A stretch of DNA of 64,000 bases from Cryptomeria japonica (lineage: Eukaryota > Streptophyta > Pinopsida > Cupressales > Cupressaceae). Positions 23,288 to 33,030 of this stretch are shown piece by piece. The position numbers were made by a program, and so were the translations under genes. The notes under the pieces were generated by a model, which saw only the letters and a program-made list of their open reading frames with translations, was not told where the DNA came from and made no database searches. Location: contig NC_081405.1 in assembly GCF_030272615.1 (NCBI RefSeq), positions 648,061,420 through 648,125,419 on the forward strand, written 5' to 3'. Every line of letters begins with the position of its first letter. The first letter of the stretch is position 1.

Positions 23288-24771
23288 TGATGCAAAGCAC
23301 CATAGTTCCAAACACATTCACTCAAGAACCCTTCAAGGTTCATTCCAAACTATTCATTTAAGGCAAGAAAGAAACTTCTCCATCAATATCAATCTATCAT
23401 CATACTTTCATGAATGATACAGGGGTTCATTAATGTTGTCTCAAACATATCCAATCATTTATACCTTTGCAAACCATTAAACTTCATTGTTCATTGAAAG
23501 AATCCAATTCACTATCATCAAAGTGATTGTCATTCACATGACAGTTTCCTATACCTGCACACAGACATTAATAACTTTCAAATCCATGCATATTTGGAAG
23601 ATCGCTTTAGTGAGGATATCAAAAACTAGGTTTCTAAATCCATATCACAAATTGAGAAAAATCCAATGGTTCATTGTGGATTTATGCCCCCTGTACTGAG
23701 ACCTATTTTTACTATCATAGAAAAAACAAGAAATGTGCATGGCCAATCTGCCTAGGGCATCAAATATCTCCCAAAATACAAATCCATTTGATATGAAATA
23801 AAATCCATTTGAAAGCCTCTTTAATATACTCTCAGAATAACTAAGATTTATATTTTTACCATGGCTATAATTTGAGATATGAACAAGCCCTCCTACACAC
23901 CTCCATTATTTATGGTTTTCAATCTGTTTTCACCAAAACTTACATAACTTTCTCAAAAATGAATGAAATCAACCCAAACCAAAAGAGAAGTAAATCTTAA
24001 TCACACATATTTCTAATGAATCAATTTAGAGGTCATAAATATTTAATATGCATCTATACCATATGCTGCAACATGACTTTCAGAAAATATGGAAGTTGCA
24101 ATCCATAAAACATCCATAACTTCTTTGTTTCTCAATGAAATCACTCCAAACCAAAACAAGAAGGAAGATAATTCAAAATACTATCTAACCATGATAATTA
24201 TACATAGTTTCTAGGTTGTACAGGTCTATGCAAGGCCTGTAAATAATAAAGTAACAATGGAAACTATCAAAATGGCAAGCTTATGAATACACAAATTGTT
24301 CAAAATTGTTAACCTCCTTCTCATTCCCCTTGGTTCGACTAAATACAATATGTTATAGCATCTTGGTCAGTTTGGATGTTATAACTACCTCCAATACCTT
24401 TCAACTTCCCATTTACAACTTTTCCAAATGTTGCATTTTAACAACTTTTAACAAATTTTACATTTTTTGTCAAAATGGACTCAAACTTTGTTTAAACACT
24501 CTTGACACCTTACAATGGACCTTGAATGACCTTTTATAACTTGTATACCCTTCCGTGGGTCTTTTGACTCATTTTGACCATCTTGACCTATAAGGGCCTA
24601 TATGGACAACTAGGACATAATCAAGACTTGCTTACATTTTTAGGATTCCAAGCCTTACAAATCATTCCAAATGGATTCAAATACATTATAAATGACCTTC
24701 AAATATCAATTATATTTCAAATGATGACTTTGACCATATATTTGCCTTACACCATGGGTGCTCCAGCACCA
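23288..24771. mobile_element. 1484-bp LTR-like insertion (probable solo LTR)
   Basis: Absent from the 3' LTR of E at the matching point (after 34023). It is bounded by a perfect 5-bp target duplication GGTTG (23283-23287 and 24772-24776), starts TGATGCAAAGCACCATAG and ends GGTGCTCCAGCACCA. The TG...CA ends and short inverted termini are those of an LTR. Its ends resemble those of chromovirus A (TGGTGCAGGAGCACCTAG) and B (TGATGTAGGAGCATCC). There are no internal coding motifs and no second LTR, so solo LTR is the best reading. Orientation is unresolved. Confidence 0.85.
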
Positions 24772-25870
24772 GGTTGGTCGGTGATCCTATCCAAACTAAG
24801 ATAATTGACCTAGAAAAGATGGATTCCAACAAAGGGGCCACGTGGAAGTGAAGTGGCATGCATGCACAAGTTGGTGTGGCAAGTCAGTAAAGTTCTTGGC
24901 ATCTGGTCCAACATTTATGACAACTGCAAAGCTCAAGGAATGAACATAGAGGATTGTGGCTGAAGATCAAGGAAGCAGTAGAGATCTAGTATAGACTGAT
25001 CTTGTAGATCAAAGAGGATGAAGGAAACCACATCACACACATAATCGATTAGACAAAACGCTTCAAATCATGCTACAGATGACAAACATAAAGAAGACGT
25101 GGTTCGCAAGGTAAATAGTTAGGCGATGCTCATTGATTGAGTGTTGAACATCGATCAAGGAAATGATATCAAATTGGATATGATATGTCATGATGATCAA
25201 AGATCAGATTGAATGCAAATTTAGTGCATGGCAGAAACCCTAGCGTGCAAATATTCAAATTCACATTTAGGCAGGAAAATATGGCTATAAGAGTGAGAGC
25301 CAAAGATGTATTTGGTGTTGCTACATGAGAGAGTAAGGATAGTGAAGAAATCCAATCAGTCAAGTTCTCAATGTCAATCTGAGAAGAGACTGAGTGTGTG
25401 AGAGAGAACCAAGTTGAAGAGTTCAACCAACAAGAGTGAGTTAACCGGTAGTCTACCATTAAGCCTGACACATGAGTGCACCGGTGGCTATTGAACTAGC
25501 CTAGAAGATTGTATAGAAGATTACAGTGAACAAATAGTAATCTGAGAACCGAAAGTGATCAGATAGCAGATAACTAACAAAGTGAAGAACATTGGTGGTG
25601 TCTAGCAGCAATGTGACAAATGGGAAGCAGAAATGGTATAGAGAAGAACTGGTAGAGAAGGAGAAGATGTTGAACCAATATGGTTGTAATAGAGAGTGAG
25701 TTGCAATAGGAGATAAGGTTGCAGTAGAGAGAAGGTGAGCAGAGAATCGTCAGAGAATTGGAGAGAGGAGAACTGGTGAAGAGATTTGCATAAGTGTTTC
25801 AAAGTTCTTTTGTAACAAGGATACTACTTTTGTAATTGATTAGATTCATTTTAGATCACTAATATGGAGC

Positions 25871-25970
25871 TTGGTGTAGGGGTTGGTGCCCAAAAACTAG
25901 GGTTTGGTGCTCCTTGGGTTGGTGCCCTAAAGTAGGAGTGGTACTCTTTGGGTTGGTGCCCTAAATGTTG
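25871..25970 (+). repeat. Short tandem repeats in E 5' LTR
   Basis: About three imperfect units built on GGTTGGTGCCCTAAA separated by TCCTTGG-like blocks. The 3' LTR has a similar array at 35123-35235 with what looks like one more unit, so copy number has changed between the LTRs. Confidence 0.75.
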
Positions 25971-26243
25971 TAATCAAGGTTTTTCATTGTGAGGCTGGAT
26001 CGGAGCAGTAGTCTCTAGTAGCACTTCTCATTGAGTTTTTTCCCGTCTTGGTTTTTCCCCATACATCTTGTGTTATGAGATGCCCCTTTTATGTGTGGTT
26101 GTATTTGTGTTATAATCCCCTCAAACCGATATGTATGGTTTATGTTAGATCAATTCATCGGTATACACACATAGGATGAAAAAGGGAAAAGATTTGGAAA
26201 TCACTGATTCACCCCCCCTCTCAGTGACATATTGTGTTCATAA

Positions 26244-26258
26244 ATTGGTATTAGAGCC
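26244..26258 (+). promoter_or_regulatory. Element E primer-binding site
   Basis: ATTGGTATTAGAGCC directly after the LTR. It differs by C-to-T from the usual initiator tRNA-Met complement TGGTATCAGAGC. Confidence 0.88.
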
Positions 26259-28066
26259 TAGGTTCTCAGTTGATAAGCTTTATCTAGCTTGGGTAGATTA
26301 TGGTATTTGAACACAATGGTTTGTTTTGTGTCAGTCCCTAATCTTGTATTTGATGGTTCAAATTATTCTGTTTGGAGTCGTAGGATGGAAGTCTACCTGT
26401 CCTCCCTTGGATTTGATGTATGGATGTCGGTTGTTAATGGCTGCCCTAGTAAATTGAGTCCTCCCACCGATTCAGATGTAGAAGGAAGAAAGTGGTGTAA
26501 TGATGTAGCAATGAAGGCTATATTTTGTGGGCTCACAGATGATATCTCCTCATAGGTTGATAGATGAAAATCAACAAAGATTTTGTGGCATAGACTGAAA
26601 AAGCTCTATGGAAATGAGCCTACCACTATAGAACTGGTTTGTGAAGAAAAGATGAGAAATGCAACTCATGCATCTATAGATGATGAAGGAAGATCTGTTA
26701 GCAGTCGCAACAATGACAAAGAAGCAACTCACCTCTTCATGGCTCAAGAATCAAAAGATGAAAGACACACATCTAAGAATGATCATGCATGTCATTCCCA
26801 CTGATGATATTTGTTTGGCAATGATAGTGAAGATGAAGAAGAAGAAGAAGTAGAAGTTGATCTTGAAGGGGAACTTGTAAGTACACTTGAAGAACTTAGT
26901 AGAGTGAGGAATGAATATAAGTTATTCAAGAATGTTGCAGTTGTGGAACAGAATTGGTTTATCAAAAGCCTTGAAGAATCTGAGAAATGTATCTTAGAGT
27001 TGAAGACTCAACAATAAGAAAACCAAGGAGTGTTGGTGTAATGATCTAACATATGAGTTAGAGGCCAAGGATAAAAAATATCAACAACTAGTAGGAGATA
27101 TGGAGAGTCTCTGAAATGACCTTGAAAAATGTCAGGATGAGCTCAAGGTGAGAATTTGGTTTGATGGCAGTAGTGATGCCTTGGACAAGATGTTGAAAAA
27201 GAAAAAGAATTACAAGGATACTAGAGGATTAGGAAGTGGTGTCGGTGAATGCTCCACCAACAAGAATGTCTCCCACAATGACATTTTGTTTGTCTCCTCA
27301 AGTGGAGATAACAAGGTACATACATTCATTGTCTGGAATACTCCCTGGAAGAGGGATGGTCTAACCATAATCGGTGAAGACATAAAGAAAAGGATGAAGA
27401 CTGGTGTTGCAAGAAAGAGCAACATTGCAGATCCCAAAGAAAAAGGGAAGATGGGAAAAGGCAGCTTCACTGGAAGAAAGAACATGAGAAGACAACAAAG
27501 AAGACCTCCTACTGGTAGAAGACAAGGAAATGCTACCACCCACAAAACAAAGCAAGTGTGGGAAAAGAAGAGATCAGATGGAAGATCTATAAAAAGTAGA
27601 CAACCAAGGATCAACTCCCAAAGAAGAAAAAATGAAGATGCCAAACTAGTAAGATCACCTCATGTTTGGAAAAATAAATTTGTAAGTAATAAGTCCTCCT
27701 TCTCTACTTACTGCTTTGCATGTAATGAATATGGCCATAGGGAAGATGAGTGTAGAATGAAGTATAGGAATAGACAATATGCTCTTCCTAGAAACAATAA
27801 TGTCATATGTTGGAGGTGTAATGACATTGGCCATAAAAGTCATAACTACAGAAGGATGAACTTGTAGTCACATGACAACTGATGTAGTAGCTATGCTCAA
27901 CATGGAAATGGATATAGAGCATATGAGAGACAAAATGTTGTATGGAACAAAAGTAGAAGAGATTTTGTTCCTACAAGATCAAGAGGTCCACCAGTTCCAG
28001 TAGAAGGTTCCAATGGCATGACCATAAGTAGATGGTCAAACCGGTTTGACAAAAGGTCCTCCAATC

Positions 28067-28204
28067 TATTGGCAATGGGCCAGTGTCCCTCACGAGGATT
28101 GGCGACATGGTTTAATAGCCTATTGTGGATTCTATAAGTCTAGTGGTTGTATCGGGCATTAACAGGTCGATCTTTTGGTGCAATGACAACCCTAGCTTGT
28201 AACA
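28067..28204 (+). repeat. TRIM left LTR (138 bp)
   Basis: Starts TATTGG (TG mutated to TA) and ends TAACA. It matches the right LTR at about 120 of 138 positions by eye, without gaps. It contains TTCTATAAG, a possible TATA box. Confidence 0.9.
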
Positions 28205-28272
28205 AGTGCTATTAGAGCTTGGTAACAAGTTCAAATCATGTAGGCCATGATGAGTGATGCTGGGAGGGAGAT

Positions 28273-28410
28273 TGTTGGAAGTGGGCCAATGTCCCTCATG
28301 AGGAATCACAACATGGTTTAATAGCCTCATATGGATTTTATAAGTCTGGTGGTTGTATCAGGCATTAACAAGTCGATCTTTGGGTGCAATGACAACCCTA
28401 GCTTGGAACA
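28273..28410 (+). repeat. TRIM right LTR (138 bp)
   Basis: Intact TG...CA ends. Several of the differences from the left copy are G-A or C-T changes, as expected from decay of methylated cytosines. Confidence 0.9.
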
Positions 28411-28560
28411 CAATCATGTGTTTGGAATGCACGCTATTTGCTTCTACAATAATGTCTCCAGTCATGTGGTAGAATCTGGAAAAGAAAAGACAAATCGATA
28501 AAAGAAGGTAAAACCTGCTCCCAAGACTGAAAATGGGAAGAAGAAGGAAGAAAGTAGGAC

Positions 28561-29530
28561 CATGGACCAGTATTATGCATTCAATGCATAGCTAATATCT
28601 ACTAAGGCTTAAAGGAGATGCATAACCTTAGGGGAGTAACATATTGATCACATCATTCACCCCCTCAATGGAAGAGGACACATGGAAGAACAGGTTGTTG
28701 CCGGTATGAAGGAAGGAAATGAGATGGTGTGTGTAGTGCCTATCCTGACTACACACCTACAGATCAGAGATGGATCACTACTACATTTTTTAATGGATGG
28801 AAAAATTTACAATTGGTATTAGAAGAAAATTGACACAAAAAGGTAGGAGTTAGAGGTGTTGGAACCCTAAAATTTTCAAAATTTAGAGTTCCAGATTCAT
28901 GCCAAAAAGCAGATTTCTATGTTCAATCATGTGTAACATCTATAATCAAGTAGGTTCATTCAATTCTAACTTTTAGAGACTAGGAGGTCAGCTTGAGGTT
29001 TGTATATGTTTTAGAAAATTCCAGAATCAAGCCAGGTATACCTTTTTGAACCATAATTCTTTTTCATCTCAACACTATCAGGTCAAATTAATTACTCCTT
29101 TGTATGTCATGTATATCTAAGGACCTACGTTTCAAATTTTGTATTCATATGAGGTTATTTGATATATTTTCTAAAGGAAATCTAAATACAAATTATCTGA
29201 ATTTACAATATTCAATTCTAAATTCATATCTTTCGAGTCGAATATTAGTAAATCGTTTTGTAGGAGCATTAGTGAAGAAAATGGAGCTATCCAAAAGAGG
29301 GAAAGCCTTTATCCCACATTGTTTGTGGGATAGGCTCTTTTAACCTTTAAGTCCAAAGCGACTCACATGATAACTGTCAAAAGACAAATGGCTTTTGGCA
29401 TGAAGAAGGCTAAACCTAGTGGACCTCATGCATATAGACATGTATCTCAAGGGAACGAAAGTTTTATGATAGATTAGCGAGGATAGAGGCTAAAGATCGA
29501 GCAAGTCAGTCAAATCTAATGGTTGGACGG
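28561..29530. other. Element E internal non-coding region, part 1
   Basis: No protein motif after gag. It includes a strong inverted repeat at 29293-29341 (separate entry). The frame 29104-29343 ends in that hairpin and has no family resemblance. Copia pol would be expected here and is not seen. Confidence 0.6.
29293..29341. repeat. Bulged hairpin
   Basis: The left arm AAAAGAG-(ggaaa)-GCCT-(t)-TATCCCAC pairs with the right arm GTGGGATAGGCTCTTTT around a 7-base loop. Role unknown; it could be the collapsed remains of a small inverted-repeat element. Confidence 0.75.
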
Positions 29531-29532
29531 AT

Positions 29533-30220
29533 GATCCAATGGTGGTTGCTATACTGTAATGGGAAAGTGCACAACAAATACCTATCGTGGATCAGCAACA
29601 AAGCATGTGCACAAAAGGTGAGTTAACAATCGAGCAGGTTGAAGGTGGATCAACGACCATCACTATACCACAAGATGAAGATGCTCACTAGTTATCTCCC
29701 ACGACATAGCGAGTGATGAGGTGGCAGGTCTAGGTGGTGAACAGGTGGATCCATGAGCAAACCAAAGGCTGACACATGGCATGGATGGATGAAGAGATAA
29801 AGAGTGAGAAATTTGAAAGAGATCCAATGGTTGTCGCTATTCTACTATGGAAAGTTGCATGATCAATACCTATCGCAGATCAGAAACAAAGAAGAGCCAA
29901 GGTCAATGGTGGGTCCAGCGGTGCTGAAGTGATAGATGAAGTAGTGCCCAGATGGACTTGCAAACCAATTCAGATGTAACAAGTGGCAGGGCATAGAAAC
30001 AAAAAGCAGAGATAAAGAGTTGGTAGGTCTGAGGGAGATCGATGATTATTGCTATACCACGATAGGAAAGTGCATGATGGTTATTCATCATGGATCAACA
30101 ACAAAGCATGTACAATAAAGAATGGGGTAAAGAGTGAGCTGATCATGGAAGATCCAATGGATATCGCTATACCATGATTGAAAGTTGAATGATCAATATC
30201 TATTGCAGATCAGCAACAAC
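29533..30220 (+). repeat. Four degenerate copies of a ~70-bp motif
   Basis: Copies at 29533-29603, 29821-29891, 30036-30108 and 30150-30220 share GATCCAATGG, a GCTAT(A/T)C block, GAAAG(T)TG and ATCAGCAACAA. A weaker partial copy lies near 29645-29680. Copies 1 and 3 share an AAAGCATGT extension; copies 2 and 4 share GTTG(C/A)ATGATCAATA. This suggests that a two-unit block was duplicated. Not coding. Confidence 0.7.
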
Positions 30221-30292
30221 GAGGAAACAAATTGAAATGGTGGGTCTGATGGTGCTGAGGTCGTAGACCAGTGGTGATGAGCTGGTAGTCAG

Positions 30293-30511
30293 TTGGCACG
30301 TCATCAAATTCATAAAGTGACTTATCAAAAAAACCTTGGCTGTGGTAGATCTCTAAAAGGATTCACCGAAAGTATCAATTTCATCGACATAAAGAACATC
30401 GAAGAAATCAAAAGTGGTCTCGCCGATAAAATAAAAAGTATCAATGAAACTAGAGAATCGATAAGACATGTGAACAACTCGCTGGGGGAGGAAGTTTGGC
30501 TGAAAGAATAA
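30293..30511 (+). other. Small open frame of unknown meaning
   Basis: A 72-codon frame right after the degenerate repeats, with a hydrophilic, Ile/Lys/Glu-rich helical-looking product (NIEEIKSGLADKIKSINETR). I do not recognise it. It could be a piece of a lost coiled-coil protein or chance. No start context or neighbour supports expression. Confidence 0.25.
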
Positions 30512-33018
30512 TACTGATTCATGGATATCATTATAAAGGGAAGTATTTTCTTTTATTTTATTTGATATAACAATATTTTTAGGGTAAATTATTATCTTAT
30601 GTCAATGAATGTTATATTTGCACATTGTTTTCTTAAAAGAAATAACTTTGGTTTTGTTAAATTATTTTAAACAAGTGCTTATATAAAGATTATTGACTTC
30701 CAAACTAAAAGCTAAGGTGGAGTATGTTTAATTTTAAAATCAAGGAATTTGATTGGCTTATCTTGTGTGTAGGAGATAATGAGAAGATGATGGATATTTG
30801 TTAAGGAATTTTATCAAGGTGGAGAATAAAAGACACATGATTTACGTATCATTTAGTATTTTTAAGGATTCTCATTTGTAATCTATTATTAAACCAAAGG
30901 GTGTGTCCTTTGGAATGTAACTGTCTGTAGCTTTCTCTTCTGTGAATGAAAGGGTGTGTCATTTCATTTATGTCTTTTGATTGACATACTTATGGGGAGT
31001 CATTCTTATATGTAAAAGGAGGAGAGAGTCATAAGACCAAGAGACTGCTATAAGGATTGAATATCATTTTTTATTAGAGAAGTCTATAGGAAGAAGAAGT
31101 ATCATTTTGTGCAAGCAATATATAATGGAGTATCTACAAGTGCAGCTTATGTATGCAATTATTTCTTGAAGATTAATATACAAGGTTCGTTGTTTCTTGT
31201 TTCCAAATATTATGTACACTTTTGTGTCTATGATTATCTTTGTCCTCTTGATAAATCTGTTTATAGATTTTCTATGATGTGAATCACATGTCGTTCCATT
31301 AGGTGAAAGATTGAGTTCTTATTGTTTGTGTAATGCGTACTGAACCTTCATACTTGATGAGAAATTGTCTCTTGAGTTGATAAGATATTTTATCCACAAA
31401 GTGTCATATATATATCCTTGGATAGAGGCACTGGTTTATTATTGATCTTTTAAGGTTTTGATCTGTATGCGTTCAAGGTCCTTGATAGAGAAATTTTCTT
31501 CCCAAATCCTATATGAATTGATCTATGCAGATTCCATTTAACTCTTGAAAGCAATTTCATTTTCAATATACATTCACAATCATTTGTTTTCAAAGCATTC
31601 GTTTAAAGCACATAATAAAGCATAGCTACAAAACAATAATTTGCCAGTTGTGTAAAATTTCTAAAAGGTTTAAATCCACTATAAATAACCTCTTTTGTTC
31701 TTGACAAGAAGAGGCATACCCACCTAGGTTCAGTGGAGCCTAAAGTGCAGAGGGATCTAATCCTTGACTATCCCTGTTCGTTGGCCAAGGCTGATTGGAC
31801 TACTTGAGGATTTGGCAAGTCTTTTGGTTTTCCAATCTATTGTTTTGGGATCCAACTAGAGGAAGGTGCTCCAGTAGAAATAATGGACCGGTGAAGGAAA
31901 CCGATATGTGTAGTAGGTTACCGATATGTATACTAACTAGTAGTACAAGTTGTGTAAGACAATGAGGTCCAGGATCATTGCATTAACTCTAGTAGCATGG
32001 AATGAGGAGTTTATGTCTCAGGTTGTGTTGATGAAGAACTGAATGACATATGTTGGAGTGATTGTTGATCATATAGGCATGCATGTTTTTCAGCTAACTA
32101 GTTTGATTTATGGCATGATGGTGATATTGTATGGTATTGTGTACACTTAGGATCATGTCATATGTTGTGGTGGAATTCATGGAATTGATAGATTATTAGT
32201 TGATCACATATGCACAACTCAACTGGTATATGGTGCATATTGAAGCTCTAGTTTTGAACCTAACAGGAAATGAGAACCTAAGATGTATGATGCAGGGGGA
32301 GTTGACAACCATGTTTTTTGATTTATATCAGACTTACTAGACACAGAGGGTGCGCAAGTGTCTATGGCTATACTAGTATTATTGTGCTTTTGGAAGTGTC
32401 TGGGGTTGTGAGATATTTCAATGTCTATCCAATTGAAATCACAACTAGACCACTAGGAGTGTTGTCTGTAAATAAGGAATGCTACCTGCACAAGAGAACC
32501 TACATTTGGTATCAGACAATATACAATTGTTATTGGTGTCAGCTTCAACACCTGATATGAGAAAATTGGGGTCAAAATGACTTCTACATATCAAAGGGGA
32601 GATGATGTAGTCTGACCGGTAGGTATGTTGTATTCACTAACACATGTGCCTTTAATTGGTTTCAGACTTGTATATGTATGTGGTTCCAATTTGCATATAC
32701 ACTTGGTTGTTGAGCAATTAGTGTCAATTGGTGGTTGAGCTCTCCATCTAAAGTGTTGTGAATTGAGAGGATGAAACATATGATGGTCAAAGGAGGAGAA
32801 GCATTTGGTAGAGAAAAAGGGGAGAGAAAATTATGTCAGTACTCGATACACACAATGAGGAGAGAAACCCTGACAGTGCCCTTTGCCATTATTGTGAAAG
32901 GAGGATAAATATTCTTTAGTATATTGCATACTACATGTGTGAGAATCCATGGATCACAAAAACAAGGAGAAAGAGAATCTGTAGTATGCTAGATACTACA
33001 TCTATTGACATCAATGCC
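30512..33018. other. Element E internal non-coding region, part 2
   Basis: About 2.5 kb without domain motifs. 30540-31670 is more AT-rich than its surroundings and could be an unrecognised old insertion; no paired ends were found. 31900-33000 carries several ACCGATATGT/ACCGG motifs and the GCAGGGGGAGTTGACAACC stretch (32293-32311), typical of copia 3' untranslated regions. Confidence 0.5.
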
Positions 33019-33030
33019 AAAGGGGGAGAT
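33019..33030 (+). promoter_or_regulatory. Element E polypurine tract
   Basis: AAAGGGGGAGAT immediately before the 3' LTR start TGTTGG. Confidence 0.9.

Larger units (their letters stand above)
22291..26243 (+). repeat. Element E 5' LTR (interrupted)
   Basis: Starts TGTTGGAATTGTGTTGTC and ends TGTTCATAA. Without the insertion at 23288-24771 and its extra target copy it is about 2464 bp, close to the 2481 bp of the 3' LTR. The two are collinear with many substitutions. Open frames within it have no family resemblance. Confidence 0.9.
28067..28410 (+). mobile_element. TRIM: 344-bp miniature LTR retrotransposon
   Basis: Two 138-bp direct repeats (28067-28204 and 28273-28410) bound a 68-bp interior. 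Right after the first is a degraded tRNA-Met primer site (GTGCTATTAGAGC, from 28206); right before the second is a purine tract (GGGAGGGAGAT, 28262-28272). The whole is flanked by the perfect target duplication caatc (28062-28066 and 28411-28415). Repeat 2 keeps TGTTGG...GGAACA. This fits terminal-repeat retrotransposons in miniature. It cannot code and must use enzymes in trans. No 5S rRNA-like box is evident, so it is not of the Cassandra type. Confidence 0.93.
26289..28560 (+). pseudogene. Element E gag, copia type, interrupted by a TRIM
   Basis: The first frame (26289-26555) has PNLVFDGSNYSVWSRRMEVY, the N-terminal motif of copia gag. After a stop, WHRLKKLYGNEPTTIELVCE (UBN2-like) follows. 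Then comes an acidic coiled-coil stretch (26811-27017, DSEDEEEEEVEVDLEGEL) and a long basic frame (27148-27867) ending in two zinc-knuckle-like motifs: YCFACNEYGHREDEC (complete CX2CX4HX4C) and ICWRCNDIGHKSHNY (last Cys lost). A third partial knuckle (CFYNNVSSH) lies after the TRIM near 28440. Gag packages the RNA. No Pol follows. Stops lie near 26553, 26802 and 27015. Confidence 0.85.

Noticed and set aside
22291-26243. Reading the 5' LTR of E as a unique 4-kb LTR
   Set aside because: Comparison with the 3' LTR shows a 1484-bp insertion with its own target duplication.
27210-27644. 144-codon minus-strand frame
   Set aside because: Antisense of the basic gag region of element E; hydrophobic composition comes from reading Lys/Arg codons backwards.
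28067-28410. Cassandra-type TRIM carrying 5S rRNA promoter sequence
   Set aside because: The LTR has no recognisable 5S rRNA internal control boxes.
28067-28410. CRISPR-like repeat pair
   Set aside because: Only two repeats, plant context, and the primer site, purine tract and target duplication identify a retroelement.
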